A stretch of DNA of 64,000 nucleotides, taken from Desulfurobacterium indicum (lineage in GTDB: Bacteria; Aquificota; Aquificia; Desulfurobacteriales; Desulfurobacteriaceae). The stretch's first letter is position 1. Every line of letters starts with the position of its first letter. Positions 35,302-44,691 of this stretch are shown piece after piece. The stretch lies in the NCBI RefSeq assembly GCF_001968985.1, contig NZ_MOEN01000001.1, forward strand, positions 1 through 64,000. Direction: 5' to 3'. The position numbers and the translations under genes are program-made. The notes below the pieces were generated by a model. The model made no database searches. It was not told the origin of the DNA and saw nothing but the letters and a program-made list of their open reading frames with translations.

Positions 35302-35673
35302 ATGAAAGATGAACACACACCGGTGTATATGATAAGTGTTGTAGCTAAATTAGTAGGTGTTCATCCTCAAACACTAAGATTTTATGAAAATGAAGGGCTT
35401 TTAAAACCTTCCAGAACGAAAGGTAAAACAAGGCTCTATTCTGAAGCAGACTTAAAGCGGTTGAGGAGGATTGTTTCTCTTACTCGTGATAAAGGAGTAA
35501 ATGTAGCTGGTGTTGAACTCATATTAACGATAGAGGATGAACTTGATCGTTTGTTTGAGATGCTTGCTCAGTTTCTTGACGAAACTTTAAAAGAAGCGTT
35601 AATCGAAAAGTTGGAAAATGAGCAGTTTAAAGAGTTGAATGTGAAAAAGTTTATTGAGATTCTTTCCGAGTGA
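35302..35673 (+). CDS. hspR: HspR-like MerR-family heat-shock repressor
   Basis: A 123-residue MerR-family regulator. The helix-turn-helix and wing are in VVAKLVGVHPQTLRFYENEGLLKPSRTKGKTRLYSEADLKRL-type sequence, covering about residues 10-52, followed by a coiled helix. HspR represses chaperone genes and is relieved on heat stress. It lies just upstream of an Hsp100 gene and has its own promoter. A GAAGGAGG site precedes ATG 35302. Confidence 0.88.
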   Translation: MKDEHTPVYMISVVAKLVGVHPQTLRFYENEGLLKPSRTKGKTRLYSEADLKRLRRIVSLTRDKGVNVAGVELILTIEDELDRLFEMLAQFLDETLKEALIEKLENEQFKELNVKKFIEILSE

Positions 35674-35743
35674 TTCGGTGGGTTTGTCCACCTTGCGTTA
35701 TGCGAAAAAACAAAATAAAAATTTTTCTATAGGGAGGTAGATT

Positions 35744-38296
35744 ATGAACATCTGGGATCTTTTAAGTGGAAGGGCAAAGGATTCTATTATGCTTTCACAG
35801 GAAATAGCAAGGCAGCTTGGTGAGAGGTATGTTGATACAGAACATTTACTTCTTGCACTTGTTGAACTTCCAGGCTCACCTGTTATAGATATTTTTACCA
35901 TAGCCGGTTACGATCCGATCAAAGTTAAAAAATTTATAAGAGAACATGTTGATAGGCTTGGGAGACTTGGACTTTCTGCCGGTTATACCGGATATGAGGA
36001 AATTTACATTACACCAACTCTTAAAAAAGTTCTTGATTCGGCGATAGATGAAGCAAGAAATATGAAAGCGAGAAATGTTGATGTTGAACATCTTTTCCTT
36101 GCACTGTTTAATGTTCCTGAAGGCATGGCTGCAAGGATTCTGAACAAACTTGGTATAACCAAAGAGGAAGCTGTTAAAGCGGTTGAGAAGTATAGATCCG
36201 GTAAGAAGAAAGTTTCAAGAGATATTACTGGCAAGAGGGCAGGCAGGCAGCTTCCGGAGATTTTGAGAAAGTATGCTATTGATCTTACAGGACTGGCAGA
36301 AGAGGGCAAGCTTGATCCTGTAATTGATAGAGAAACTGAAATGAAAAGGGTTATTCAGATTCTTTCAAGGAGAACGAAAAACAACCCTGTTCTTGTTGGT
36401 CCTGCTGGTGTTGGTAAGACAGCAATTGTTGAGGGCGTTGCTCAGAAAATCGTTAATGGTGAAGTGCCTGATGATCTAAAGGATAAGAGGATAGTCGCCC
36501 TTGATATGGCTGCTCTTGTTGCAGGAACAAAATATCGTGGTGAGTTTGAAGAGAGATTAAAGCAGGTGCTTGATGCTGTTAAAAATGAAGGTAACATCAT
36601 CCTCTTTATCGATGAGCTTCATACGGTTATCGGTGCAGGAGCGGCTGAGGGTTCAATGGATGCTGCTAATATCATGAAACCTGCACTTGCAAGAGGTGAG
36701 TTTAGAGTCATAGGTGCTACGACAACTGATGAATACAGAAAGCATATAGAAAAAGATCCTGCCCTTGAAAGAAGGTTTGCTCCGGTTTGGGTCGATGAAC
36801 CTGATGTAGATACTGCAATTCTTATGTTGAAAGGTCTAAGGCCGAAACTTGAAGAGCATCATAAGGTTAAGATAACAGATGAAGCTATAGAAGCAGCTGT
36901 TAAGCTTTCCAAAAAGTATATTCAGGGAAGATACCTGCCTGATAAAGCTATTGATGTTCTTGACGAAGCTTGTGCAAGAAAGAGAATTCAGGCAACCTAT
37001 GTTTCACCTGAAATGCATGAGCTTAAAGAAAAGCTTCATGAATTAAGGGCTGAACTTGATGAAGCTGTTAAAAAGGAAGAGTTTGATAAGGCTGCTAAGT
37101 TAAAAGCTGAAATCAAGAAAATTGAAGAGAAGATTAAGGAACTTGAAGAGAAGCAGGCTAAAATGAAAGAAGAATCTAAAGGTGACAAACCGGTTGTAAC
37201 TGCAGAAGACATTGCGGAAGTTATATCTGAGATGACGGGAATTCCTGCTTCTAAACTTCAGGAAGAAGAGATACAGAAGCTTTTGAGAATGGAGAAAGAG
37301 CTTCACGAGAGAGTTATCGGCCAGGAAAGAGCTATAAAGGCTATTTCAGAGGCTATAAGAAGGGCAAGAGCAGGACTTCAACCTGCAAACAGGCCGCTTG
37401 GAAGTTTCCTGTTCCTGGGACCAACAGGTGTTGGTAAGACAGAACTTGCTAAGACGCTTGCCGAATATCTCTTTGGTGATGAGACGGCAATTATAAGACT
37501 TGACATGTCTGAGTACATGGAAAAACATGCGGTTTCAAAACTTATCGGTGCACCTCCAGGATATGTTGGCTACGACGAAGGTGGGCAGTTAACGGAAGCT
37601 GTTAGAAGGAAACCTTACAGTGTTATCCTTCTTGATGAGATTGAAAAAGCACATCCTGACGTGTTTAACATCCTTCTCCAGATACTTGATGATGGAAGAT
37701 TGACAGATGCGAAAGGTAGAACGGTAGATTTTAGCAACACGGTGATAATTATGACTTCTAACGTTGGATCAGAATATCTTATGCATCTTTCCAAGGAAGA
37801 GTTTGAGAAGAACTATGACAAGATTAAAGAGCAGATAATGAATGAACTCAAGAAGAGATTTAGACCTGAGTTCCTCAACAGGATAGACGAAATTATTATT
37901 TTCCATCCTCTTGCAGAGGAAGAGATTAAGCAGATTGTTGATCTGCTAATCAGACAGCTTAATAAGAGACTTGCGGAAAGAGGTATTAAAGTACAGCTTA
38001 CCGAAGAAGCTAAGAAAGAACTTGCAAAACGCGGTTATGTTCCTGAGTTTGGTGCGAGACCTCTTAAAAGGACCATACAAAGAGAAGTTGAGACACCGCT
38101 TTCTGTTGAGATACTTAAAGGTAACGTTCAGGAAGGTGACACCGTTAAGGTTGATTACGATAAGGAGAAAGGTGAATTTACCTTTAGCGTTGAAAAACCT
38201 GAGCTTCCAGAAGCCACAAAAGCTGAGATAAAAACAGAAGGTGAAGAAGAGAAGAAAGCTGGTGAAGGCAAGGAAGAGAGTGAAGATAAAGAGTAA
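35744..38296 (+). CDS. Hsp100/Clp AAA+ ATPase, ClpC-like middle domain
   Basis: An 850-residue chaperone. A double Clp-N repeat occupies about 1-150; AAA-1 has Walker A GPAGVGKT at 219-226 and Walker B ILFIDELH; a short middle region holds a UVR-like [13 protein letters not shown] near 446-458; AAA-2 has GPTGVGKT near 559-566. The C-terminus is acidic and Lys-rich. The middle region is too short for ClpB and looks ClpC-like, but I see no ClpP-docking tripeptide ([LIVMP]G[FL]) between [10 protein letters not shown] and [11 protein letters not shown]. It may therefore act as a disaggregase without ClpP. It is downstream of hspR, with a GGGAGG site. Confidence 0.85.
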   Translation: MNIWDLLSGRAKDSIMLSQEIARQLGERYVDTEHLLLALVELPGSPVIDIFTIAGYDPIKVKKFIREHVDRLGRLGLSAGYTGYEEIYITPTLKKVLDSAIDEARNMKARNVDVEHLFLALFNVPEGMAARILNKLGITKEEAVKAVEKYRSGKKKVSRDITGKRAGRQLPEILRKYAIDLTGLAEEGKLDPVIDRETEMKRVIQILSRRTKNNPVLVGPAGVGKTAIVEGVAQKIVNGEVPDDLKDKRIVALDMAALVAGTKYRGEFEERLKQVLDAVKNEGNIILFIDELHTVIGAGAAEGSMDAANIMKPALARGEFRVIGATTTDEYRKHIEKDPALERRFAPVWVDEPDVDTAILMLKGLRPKLEEHHKVKITDEAIEAAVKLSKKYIQGRYLPDKAIDVLDEACARKRIQATYVSPEMHELKEKLHELRAELDEAVKKEEFDKAAKLKAEIKKIEEKIKELEEKQAKMKEESKGDKPVVTAEDIAEVISEMTGIPASKLQEEEIQKLLRMEKELHERVIGQERAIKAISEAIRRARAGLQPANRPLGSFLFLGPTGVGKTELAKTLAEYLFGDETAIIRLDMSEYMEKHAVSKLIGAPPGYVGYDEGGQLTEAVRRKPYSVILLDEIEKAHPDVFNILLQILDDGRLTDAKGRTVDFSNTVIIMTSNVGSEYLMHLSKEEFEKNYDKIKEQIMNELKKRFRPEFLNRIDEIIIFHPLAEEEIKQIVDLLIRQLNKRLAERGIKVQLTEEAKKELAKRGYVPEFGARPLKRTIQREVETPLSVEILKGNVQEGDTVKVDYDKEKGEFTFSVEKPELPEATKAEIKTEGEEEKKAGEGKEESEDKE

Positions 38297-38318
38297 TTAA
38301 TATTGTTCGTGGAAATTG

Positions 38319-38346
38319 AAAGGGGGCTTTTAAGCCCCCTTTTTTA
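38319..38346. terminator. Terminator between the Hsp100 and hemY-type genes
   Basis: AAAGGGGGCTT pairs with AAGCCCCCTTT, then a T-run. It also overlaps the hemY-type stop codon on the other strand. Confidence 0.88.
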
Positions 38347-39711
38347 TTCTGAAGTTACCATTTCTGCTGTTTTTAGTGAGTTATAAACACAATCGTTGAC
38401 ACCGACGCCTCTGTAAGCGTTAGAGTTTAAAAATAACCCACTATGGTTTGAGGCAAGTTTAAAGATTTCATTTACCTTTTCGACATGTCCTACAGTGTAG
38501 TGGGGGATGCCCTTTGGATGTTTAAAGACGGCTGTCATAATGGGTTTGTGGCGGATTTTCATGATTCTTTTGATATCTTTGTAAGCTATTCTTGCTATTT
38601 CATCTTCTCCAGCAAGTGCAAGGTGAGGTTGCCTTGCTCCGCCGACCATTGCTCTTATCAGTGCTTTTCCTTCAGGTGCCCTGTTGGGAAAAACGCTTGA
38701 ATCCCAGAGAGCACCTAATATTTTTCTCCCTTCGGACCTCGGGACGAGAAAACCAAAACCGTCAAGGTCGTGTCCCAGTCCTCTTTTTATAAATCCAAAG
38801 GCTACAACTGCTATCGGTGAATACTCTATTTCGTAAAGTTTCTCCGCAAGCTTTTTATCAAACTTTTTGACAAGGGCGGCTGTGATGTAAGAAGGTGTTG
38901 AAAGAACAACTTTGTCGAAGGTTTCCTCAAATATTTCATCACCTTTTTCATAAACAATTTTCCACTTTCCGTTTTCCGGAAGCAGCTTTTTAACATTAGC
39001 CCCGAGGTAAATTTCTCCTTTTATGTTGGAAACGAGAGCGTCTATCAGGTCTTTGACACCGCCTTTAAAAGATGTTAGAACACCGCCCGGACCCGCTGTA
39101 GCGTCTTTTTTCTCTTTCTTCATTGCTAAAAGACCTTTTATCAGGCCTCCATATTTTTTTTCAAGGTGCCACACAGCAGGAAAAGCTGCCTTTATGCTTA
39201 GCTTATCAGGATCCCCTGCGAATATGCCTGCTGCCATCGGATCTATAAGTTTTTCAAGGGATTCTTCTCCTATTCTTCTTTTAACAAATGCCGAGAGACT
39301 TTCATCAGAGTCGTCCTTTTTAGGTGGTATGAAATATTCTGCTGCAAGTCTCAACTTACCTTTAAGAGACATAACGTATGATGATAAGAAGGCTATTGGA
39401 TTTTCAGGAAGGCGAACAAGTTTACCGTTAACAAACACAAAACGTTTTCTTGCTTTGTCTGAGCTTTTGTAAACTTTATCCTCTATCTTTAAGTCTTTTA
39501 CAAGGTCAAGTGTGTAAGGTTTATTGTCTAAAAAGCCGTTCGGTCCTGTTTCTATAATAAAACCACTTTTCAGGACAGTTAACATTTTGCCGCCCGGCAA
39601 GTTTTCCTTTTCGAAAACAGTAACTGAAACGTCATCTTTTCTGAGTTTTTCAATGTAAAATGCTGTTGAAAGACCTGAAACTCCTGCACCGACAACTGCA
39701 ACTTTTTCCAT
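38344..39711 (-). CDS. hemY: Protoporphyrinogen oxidase, HemY/HemG flavin type
   Basis: A 455-residue flavoenzyme. It opens with the FAD dinucleotide motif VAVVGAGVSGLSTAFYIEKL, followed by GGKMLTVLKSGFIIETGPNGF, a conserved PPOX region, and ends with NSNAYRGVGVNDCVYN, a second FAD contact. It oxidises protoporphyrinogen (or coproporphyrinogen) in heme synthesis, usually with O2. It is followed by hemH three bases away in the same direction. Some family members act on coproporphyrinogen III, so the exact substrate is not settled. Confidence 0.88.
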   Translation of the reverse strand: MEKVAVVGAGVSGLSTAFYIEKLRKDDVSVTVFEKENLPGGKMLTVLKSGFIIETGPNGFLDNKPYTLDLVKDLKIEDKVYKSSDKARKRFVFVNGKLVRLPENPIAFLSSYVMSLKGKLRLAAEYFIPPKKDDSDESLSAFVKRRIGEESLEKLIDPMAAGIFAGDPDKLSIKAAFPAVWHLEKKYGGLIKGLLAMKKEKKDATAGPGGVLTSFKGGVKDLIDALVSNIKGEIYLGANVKKLLPENGKWKIVYEKGDEIFEETFDKVVLSTPSYITAALVKKFDKKLAEKLYEIEYSPIAVVAFGFIKRGLGHDLDGFGFLVPRSEGRKILGALWDSSVFPNRAPEGKALIRAMVGGARQPHLALAGEDEIARIAYKDIKRIMKIRHKPIMTAVFKHPKGIPHYTVGHVEKVNEIFKLASNHSGLFLNSNAYRGVGVNDCVYNSLKTAEMVTSE

Positions 39712-39714
39712 CTT

Positions 39715-40632
39715 TTAACCTCTTAAAAGTTTTTGACATTCTTGAGATATAGCTGTTATTAAATCTTCGTCCTTGTGGTTAAGCGGTACTCTAATATATC
39801 TATCAATTCCAGCCTTTTCTGCCACCTCTTTATATTCTACATCAAGTTCAAACAGTGTTTCTATGTGTTCTGATATAAAACTTACTGGAAAGACAATAAG
39901 TTCTCTGATGTTTTCTTTTCCCAGTTTTTTTATTGTTTCTTCTGTTGTTGGCTCAAGCCATTTTATAGGTCCCACCTTACTCTGATAAGATATGGAAAAC
40001 GGGACGTTAAGTCCGTCCATTACAAGAGAAACAGTTTCCTTGACTTCTTTTACGTAAGGATCCCCTGATTCTATTAAATATGCAGGCAGGCTGTGAGCAC
40101 TAAAGAGAATGTAAGGATTTTTAGTATTTTTAATGCTTTTTTTTAATTGTTTTCTTATCCATTTTATATAGTGGGGGTTTTTACACCACGATTTCACCAT
40201 TTTTGCGTTTTTAAAGTATTTTTTTACATCTCTTATGCAGGCACCTGCTGTTGCGAATGAGTAGTGAGGGTAGAGAGAAATGGCTGCTATTTCTTCGGCA
40301 CCGTAGTTTTTCATCTCTTCAGCTACTTTTTCAAGCAGCGGTTCGGAGTAAAGCATCCCAACAAACGTCTTTACACCTGTTTTCTGCTCAACCGCTTCTG
40401 CTATTTCAAGAGAATATTTTACTGTCGGAGAACCGCCTCCGATAGCTTTGTAGTTGGGAGCCACTTTTTTTGAACGGATAGTGGCTATCATGTAAGCGAG
40501 TGGTTTTTGTAAAAATTTGGGAACTCCGAAATTTATTAAATCCCTGTCAGAGAATAGGCGGTAAAGGAAAGGTTTAATTTCCTGCAGGTTAGATGGACCT
40601 CCCATGTAAACGATTAAGTTGGCTTTCTTCAA
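39715..40632 (-). CDS. hemH: Ferrochelatase
   Basis: A 305-residue enzyme. The motifs are YMGGPSNLQEI near the start, LFSAHSLPAYLIESGDPY with the metal-binding His, YQSKVGPIKWLEP, and VFPVSFISEHIETLFELDVEY with the catalytic Glu. It inserts iron into the porphyrin ring, serving the cytochrome in this window. It sits upstream of the hemY-type gene on the minus strand. Confidence 0.93.
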   Translation of the reverse strand: MKKANLIVYMGGPSNLQEIKPFLYRLFSDRDLINFGVPKFLQKPLAYMIATIRSKKVAPNYKAIGGGSPTVKYSLEIAEAVEQKTGVKTFVGMLYSEPLLEKVAEEMKNYGAEEIAAISLYPHYSFATAGACIRDVKKYFKNAKMVKSWCKNPHYIKWIRKQLKKSIKNTKNPYILFSAHSLPAYLIESGDPYVKEVKETVSLVMDGLNVPFSISYQSKVGPIKWLEPTTEETIKKLGKENIRELIVFPVSFISEHIETLFELDVEYKEVAEKAGIDRYIRVPLNHKDEDLITAISQECQKLLRG

Positions 40633-40719
40633 GCTTCACCTCTTAAAATCTTGAATAAGAGGAATGATAGCAGTTTTTAGAGTATATTTAAATGTAAGCT
40701 ATCGGTGTTTGGAGGGGGT

Positions 40720-42687
40720 ATGAGATTTTTGTCAGAAGATAAGGTCTATGAGATGCTTGATGCTGCAGGATTGCCTGTTTTAAAACATAAAGTTTTTCAC
40801 TCTTATGACAAGATTGATTGGGATTTGTTTCCGGCTGTTGTTAAGCCTCTTTTTGAAAAACCTGTTCATAAAACAGAGATGAATGCTGTTTTTGAGTGTT
40901 TGGATAAGAAAGAGCTGCTAAAAACTATTTCTGTTATTACAAAACGTTTTCCCGATATAGATAATTTTATTGTTGAAGAAAAATTACATGGTATAGAGGT
41001 GTTTTTAACCCTTAAAAGGGATTCCTCTTTTGGGTTTGTTGCTGGTTTTGGCACGGGAGGCTTCTGGGTTGAGTTTTTGAAAGATGTTGTGTTTGTACCG
41101 AATTCTGCTACTAAATCTCAAATTATACAGGCTCTTCATAAAACAAAACTTTTTAAGCTTCTGACCGGATACAGGAATGTAAAAGGGAATATAGAACTTT
41201 TTGTTGATTTTGTTTTGAAATTTTTAAAGATCCCTGAGAAATATCCAGAATTAATGGAAGTTGAGATCAATCCTCTTTTCGTAAGTGAAAATTTTGTTCT
41301 TCCAGCTGATGGTAAAGGTTTTACAGGAGATATATTATTTAGAAATAGAAAGAAAACCTCATATATTGATCCTGGCCTCTTTTTTCCTGAAAGGATTGCT
41401 GTTATAGGGGCTTCTAAAAAGAGGGATTCTGTTGGTTATGCTGTTTTGAAAAATCTCTCGTCTTTTACAGGTAAAATTTTTCCTGTTAATCCGAAATATG
41501 ATGAAATACATGGAAAAAGATGCTTCCCGTCAATTTCATCTATTCCTGGAAAAGTGGATTGTGCTGTCATCGCTATTCCTGCCTGTTTAGTTCCTGAAGT
41601 TTTGAAAGAGTGTGGTGAGAAAGGTGTTAAACTTGCTGTTATCATTTCAGCAGGATTCGGTGAGAGGGGGGAAGAAGGAAAGACACTTGAGAAGAGGATA
41701 AGGAAGATATCTGAAAAGTTTGATATAAGGATTTTGGGTCCAAATACGCTCGGATTCATAATTCCTTCCATCAGGTTGAATGCTTCGTTTTCAAAAATTA
41801 TGCCGGAAAAGGGAGATGTTGCTTTTATTTCTCAGAGCGGAGCGATTATTACGGCTGTTTTAGATAAAGCTGTTGAGAAAGATTTTGGTTTCTCCTCAGT
41901 GTTTAGTCTTGGAAACCAGTTGGATATTTCAGTTACTTCTCTTCTTTCTTCGCTTTCAACCAGAAGAGAAAACAAAATTTTTATAGTTTACGTTGAAGAG
42001 GTAAAAGATGGATATCTCCTGTTTCCCATTTTGAAAAGGAATCCTGTAATATTTATAAAGGCAGGGAAAAGTTCTGAAGGGAAAAAGGCAACATATTCTC
42101 ATACAGGTGCTCTTGCTGGCGATTACAGAGTTTTTAAAGATATTGTTACAATAGAAGGAGGTATTGTCGTAGATAGTATTGATGAAGCTCTTGAATGTTC
42201 GCGAGTTCTCTCCTGTTATGGAAGATTGAAAGGTAACAGGGCCGTTGTTATTACCAACGCGGGCGGTTTTGGGGCTCTTCTTGCTGATTATCTTTCAAAC
42301 TACGGTTTTTCACTTGTCGATATAGCTTCGATTAAGGATAAACTGGACTCTTTCCTGCCTGAAGGGTGGAGCCATATAAATCCCGTGGATATATTAGGTG
42401 ATGCTACGTCTTTAAGATATGAGAAAACTTTTGAAGTTATGGAAAACCTTGATTGGGATGTTGTTTTTGTGGTGGTAACACCTCAATATATGACGGATAT
42501 TCATTCTATAGCCCGTGAAATAGTTGAGTTTCATAAAAGGGTGAAAAAACCTGTTTTCCCGTGTTTTATAGGTGGCTATTCTATTAAAAACGGTATAGAG
42601 TATGTTGAAAGAAATAACATACCCGCATTTGATGAGCCGTTGTTTATGGTGAAAATTGCTTCGTTTTTAAAAGTAGAACCGTGTTGA
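40720..42687 (+). CDS. Acyl-CoA synthetase (NDP-forming) with ATP-grasp domain first
   Basis: A 655-residue fused enzyme. The ATP-grasp part comes first (about 1-205, LSEDKVYEMLDAAGLPV through EVEINPLFV), then a CoA-binding Rossmann domain (FFPERIAVIGASKKRDSVGYAVLKNL), then succinyl-CoA-ligase-like domains with KKATYSHTGALAG carrying the phosphorylatable His. In common ACD enzymes the CoA-binding domain leads, so this is a shuffled order. The ATP-grasp VVKPLFEKPVHKTEMNAV is diverged. It makes ATP from an acyl-CoA or the reverse; substrate unknown. ATG 40720 follows GGAGGGGG; 40705 is less likely. Confidence 0.82.
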   Translation: MRFLSEDKVYEMLDAAGLPVLKHKVFHSYDKIDWDLFPAVVKPLFEKPVHKTEMNAVFECLDKKELLKTISVITKRFPDIDNFIVEEKLHGIEVFLTLKRDSSFGFVAGFGTGGFWVEFLKDVVFVPNSATKSQIIQALHKTKLFKLLTGYRNVKGNIELFVDFVLKFLKIPEKYPELMEVEINPLFVSENFVLPADGKGFTGDILFRNRKKTSYIDPGLFFPERIAVIGASKKRDSVGYAVLKNLSSFTGKIFPVNPKYDEIHGKRCFPSISSIPGKVDCAVIAIPACLVPEVLKECGEKGVKLAVIISAGFGERGEEGKTLEKRIRKISEKFDIRILGPNTLGFIIPSIRLNASFSKIMPEKGDVAFISQSGAIITAVLDKAVEKDFGFSSVFSLGNQLDISVTSLLSSLSTRRENKIFIVYVEEVKDGYLLFPILKRNPVIFIKAGKSSEGKKATYSHTGALAGDYRVFKDIVTIEGGIVVDSIDEALECSRVLSCYGRLKGNRAVVITNAGGFGALLADYLSNYGFSLVDIASIKDKLDSFLPEGWSHINPVDILGDATSLRYEKTFEVMENLDWDVVFVVVTPQYMTDIHSIAREIVEFHKRVKKPVFPCFIGGYSIKNGIEYVERNNIPAFDEPLFMVKIASFLKVEPC

Positions 42688-42698
42688 CGGCTCTACTT
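42670..42698. terminator. Convergent hairpin overlapping two stop codons
   Basis: AAAGTAGAACCGT pairs with ACGGCTCTACTTT (one mismatch) around GTTG. It contains the stop of the acyl-CoA synthetase (42685-42687) and of the ferritin-like gene (minus strand, 42693-42695). Confidence 0.7.
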
Positions 42699-43190
42699 TA
42701 TGAATTTTAGATTTTCGATATCTTCAAGTAGTGCTTGAAGATCTTCTTCGTGCTCAACTTCGTCAGTTAATATCTGAAGGACAAGATTATAAGTAATAGG
42801 GTCTATGTCCTTTGTAAATTTTAATATCTCACTGTAAGTGTCAATGGCACACTGTTCTCCTTTGACATTTTGTTCCAGAATTTTTCTGACGAATGGATCA
42901 TTTGGGGCATCATATCCGCAATTTGTCTTTTCAAACCATTCTTTCGGTGTCAATATTGGTGTTCCGCCGAGTTCAAGGATTCTTGTTACAAGCATATCCG
43001 CATGTCTCAATTCATCAGTTGCGTGCTCAATCAGCTCCGCTATTACCGCATCTTTCATAGGTCCTTTTACAACTTTGGAGCCTATCCAATATTGATAATA
43101 AGCCAGCCATTCATCGCAGAGAGCCTTATTCAACATTTCAACGATTTTGTCAGCATGTTCGCCAACGAGTGCTCTTCCTTTTGTTCCCAT
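42693..43190 (-). CDS. Ferritin-like (Dps-like/thioferritin type) protein
   Basis: A 165-residue four-helix protein. Iron-binding motifs are ALCDEWLAYYQYW, ELIEHATDELRHADMLV (ExxH pattern) and LTDEVEHEEDL near the C-terminus. Cys91 and Cys114 are spaced as expected for the paired Cys of DPSL thioferritins, and Cys25 is an extra. It likely stores iron or protects against peroxide. ATG 43190 follows GGGGGA; an in-frame start at 43223 adds 11 residues and is less likely. A bacterioferritin or rubrerythrin-like role cannot be excluded. Confidence 0.8.
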   Translation of the reverse strand: MGTKGRALVGEHADKIVEMLNKALCDEWLAYYQYWIGSKVVKGPMKDAVIAELIEHATDELRHADMLVTRILELGGTPILTPKEWFEKTNCGYDAPNDPFVRKILEQNVKGEQCAIDTYSEILKFTKDIDPITYNLVLQILTDEVEHEEDLQALLEDIENLKFIK

Positions 43191-43238
43191 GATTCCCCCT
43201 TTTTCTTGTAGTCTATATTTCAACTTAAAAGACTGGTT

Positions 43239-43850
43239 CTAAAATGTCAACTCATATCCTCCGAGAAGTATTAAAACAAGGTTTGCCATAAACAGAATTT
43301 CTTTTTCTATTTTTGTTAATTTGCTGAGGATGTATTTATTGCCGAGGAGCAGAGAGACTATGTTCCACATTATGAAACTTGTAGCTACGATTTCCATTCC
43401 GAATAGAATTTTAATGTGGGTTGGTGTTTGAGGAGGAATTAACTGTGTAAATATTCCCAGTAAAATTAGAGGAAGCTTTGGATTTAATATATTGCAGAAG
43501 AAACCTTCCCTGAAACTTTTTTTTGCAGGTGTGTTTTTTTCTTCCTCTATATTGAGACTTTCCTGTTGTTTTTTCATCTGATAAAATCCGGAAATTCCTA
43601 TATATATCAGGTATAGAGAACCGACAGTTTTCACAATTTTAAACAGTGTTGGATTTTGAGAGAGAATGCAAATGCCAAAAATGGCGGTCAAGGTATGAAT
43701 AACTATTCCTGATGTTATTCCTAAAATAGTTAAAAACCCGTTTTTGTATCCACCGCTGATTGTGTTTTTCATAACCAGTATGAAATCAGGGCCGGGAGTT
43801 AAAAGCAAGAGTGTCCATACTATAAACAGCGTAAAAGCTATTTTGATCAT
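43239..43850 (-). CDS. LysE/RhtB-family exporter
   Basis: A 203-residue membrane protein with about six helices. The opening LLLTPGPDFILVMKNTISGG is the family signature. It exports amino acids or related small molecules; substrate unknown. It overlaps the HAD phosphatase gene by four bases, so they are coupled. Confidence 0.85.
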   Translation of the reverse strand: MIKIAFTLFIVWTLLLLTPGPDFILVMKNTISGGYKNGFLTILGITSGIVIHTLTAIFGICILSQNPTLFKIVKTVGSLYLIYIGISGFYQMKKQQESLNIEEEKNTPAKKSFREGFFCNILNPKLPLILLGIFTQLIPPQTPTHIKILFGMEIVATSFIMWNIVSLLLGNKYILSKLTKIEKEILFMANLVLILLGGYELTF

Positions 43851-44644
43851 TTGAGTAACCTTTCACATTCTTTGATGTTTTTAAACACATAGTCCGGCCT
43901 TAAATTTTCATCTATGGAGTCAAGTATATCCGGTGATGAGTATTTTCCGGAAAGGACGAAAACTGTTTTAAAACCGACTGTTTCTTTGCCGCCTGCAAGG
44001 TCTGAGAAAGGATCATCACTTACCATATAAATTTTTGCAGGGTCTTTTATTCCTACAAGTTCAAATGCCCTTTCAAAGTAGAGTTTTGACGGTTTGCCAA
44101 AGGATACAATAGGGCAATTTCCTGCATACGAAAGACATGTTGCTATTGCACCAACGCTGGGACTTACAAAACCATCTCTATCAAGAATTATTCTGTTCAT
44201 GTGGTATGAGTAAAGTTTCGCTTTATTTAATACAATCGCTGATGTGGCAGTTTTTAGTTTTTTAAAATTAACCTCTTTATCTCTTCCTACCACAACTGCA
44301 TCGACTTTATAATCGTCTTTTACTTTAAAACCACTTTCTTGAAAAAATGATTTTATTTTCTCTGTTCCAAGGAAGTAGATGGATTTGATACCTTCTTTCT
44401 TAAGCGTATCTACTGCGAGGAATGATGGAGATAATAGTTTTTGTTCATTTACATTAAAACCTTTGCCTTTAAGAATCTCTATGAGTTCTAAAGGTTTTTC
44501 TGTTGAATTATTGGTTGCAACTATCCACGGTATTCCCATGGAGTCAAGTTTTTCTGTGAATTCAAGAGCTTCCGGGAATGGTGTGTAAGATTTGTCTTTT
44601 ACCAGTGTTCCTTCAAGGTCAAGCAGGAATGCTATTTCAGCCAT
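43847..44644 (-). CDS. HAD-IIA family hydrolase (NagD-like)
   Basis: A 265-residue HAD phosphatase. Motif I is FLLDLEGTLV, so nucleophile Asp9 is present but the second acidic residue, normally Asp, is Glu11. Motif II is IVATNNSTEK, the conserved Lys is in SFGKPSKLYFE, and the C-terminal VSDDPFSDLAGG is motif IV. Substrate not predictable. Start at 44644 follows GGAGG; a longer frame begins at 44668. Confidence 0.83.
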   Translation of the reverse strand: MAEIAFLLDLEGTLVKDKSYTPFPEALEFTEKLDSMGIPWIVATNNSTEKPLELIEILKGKGFNVNEQKLLSPSFLAVDTLKKEGIKSIYFLGTEKIKSFFQESGFKVKDDYKVDAVVVGRDKEVNFKKLKTATSAIVLNKAKLYSYHMNRIILDRDGFVSPSVGAIATCLSYAGNCPIVSFGKPSKLYFERAFELVGIKDPAKIYMVSDDPFSDLAGGKETVGFKTVFVLSGKYSSPDILDSIDENLRPDYVFKNIKECERLLK

Positions 44645-44691
44645 AAATCGTCCTCCAAATAGTTGCATATGGTGGAGTGTATAGCGATGAA

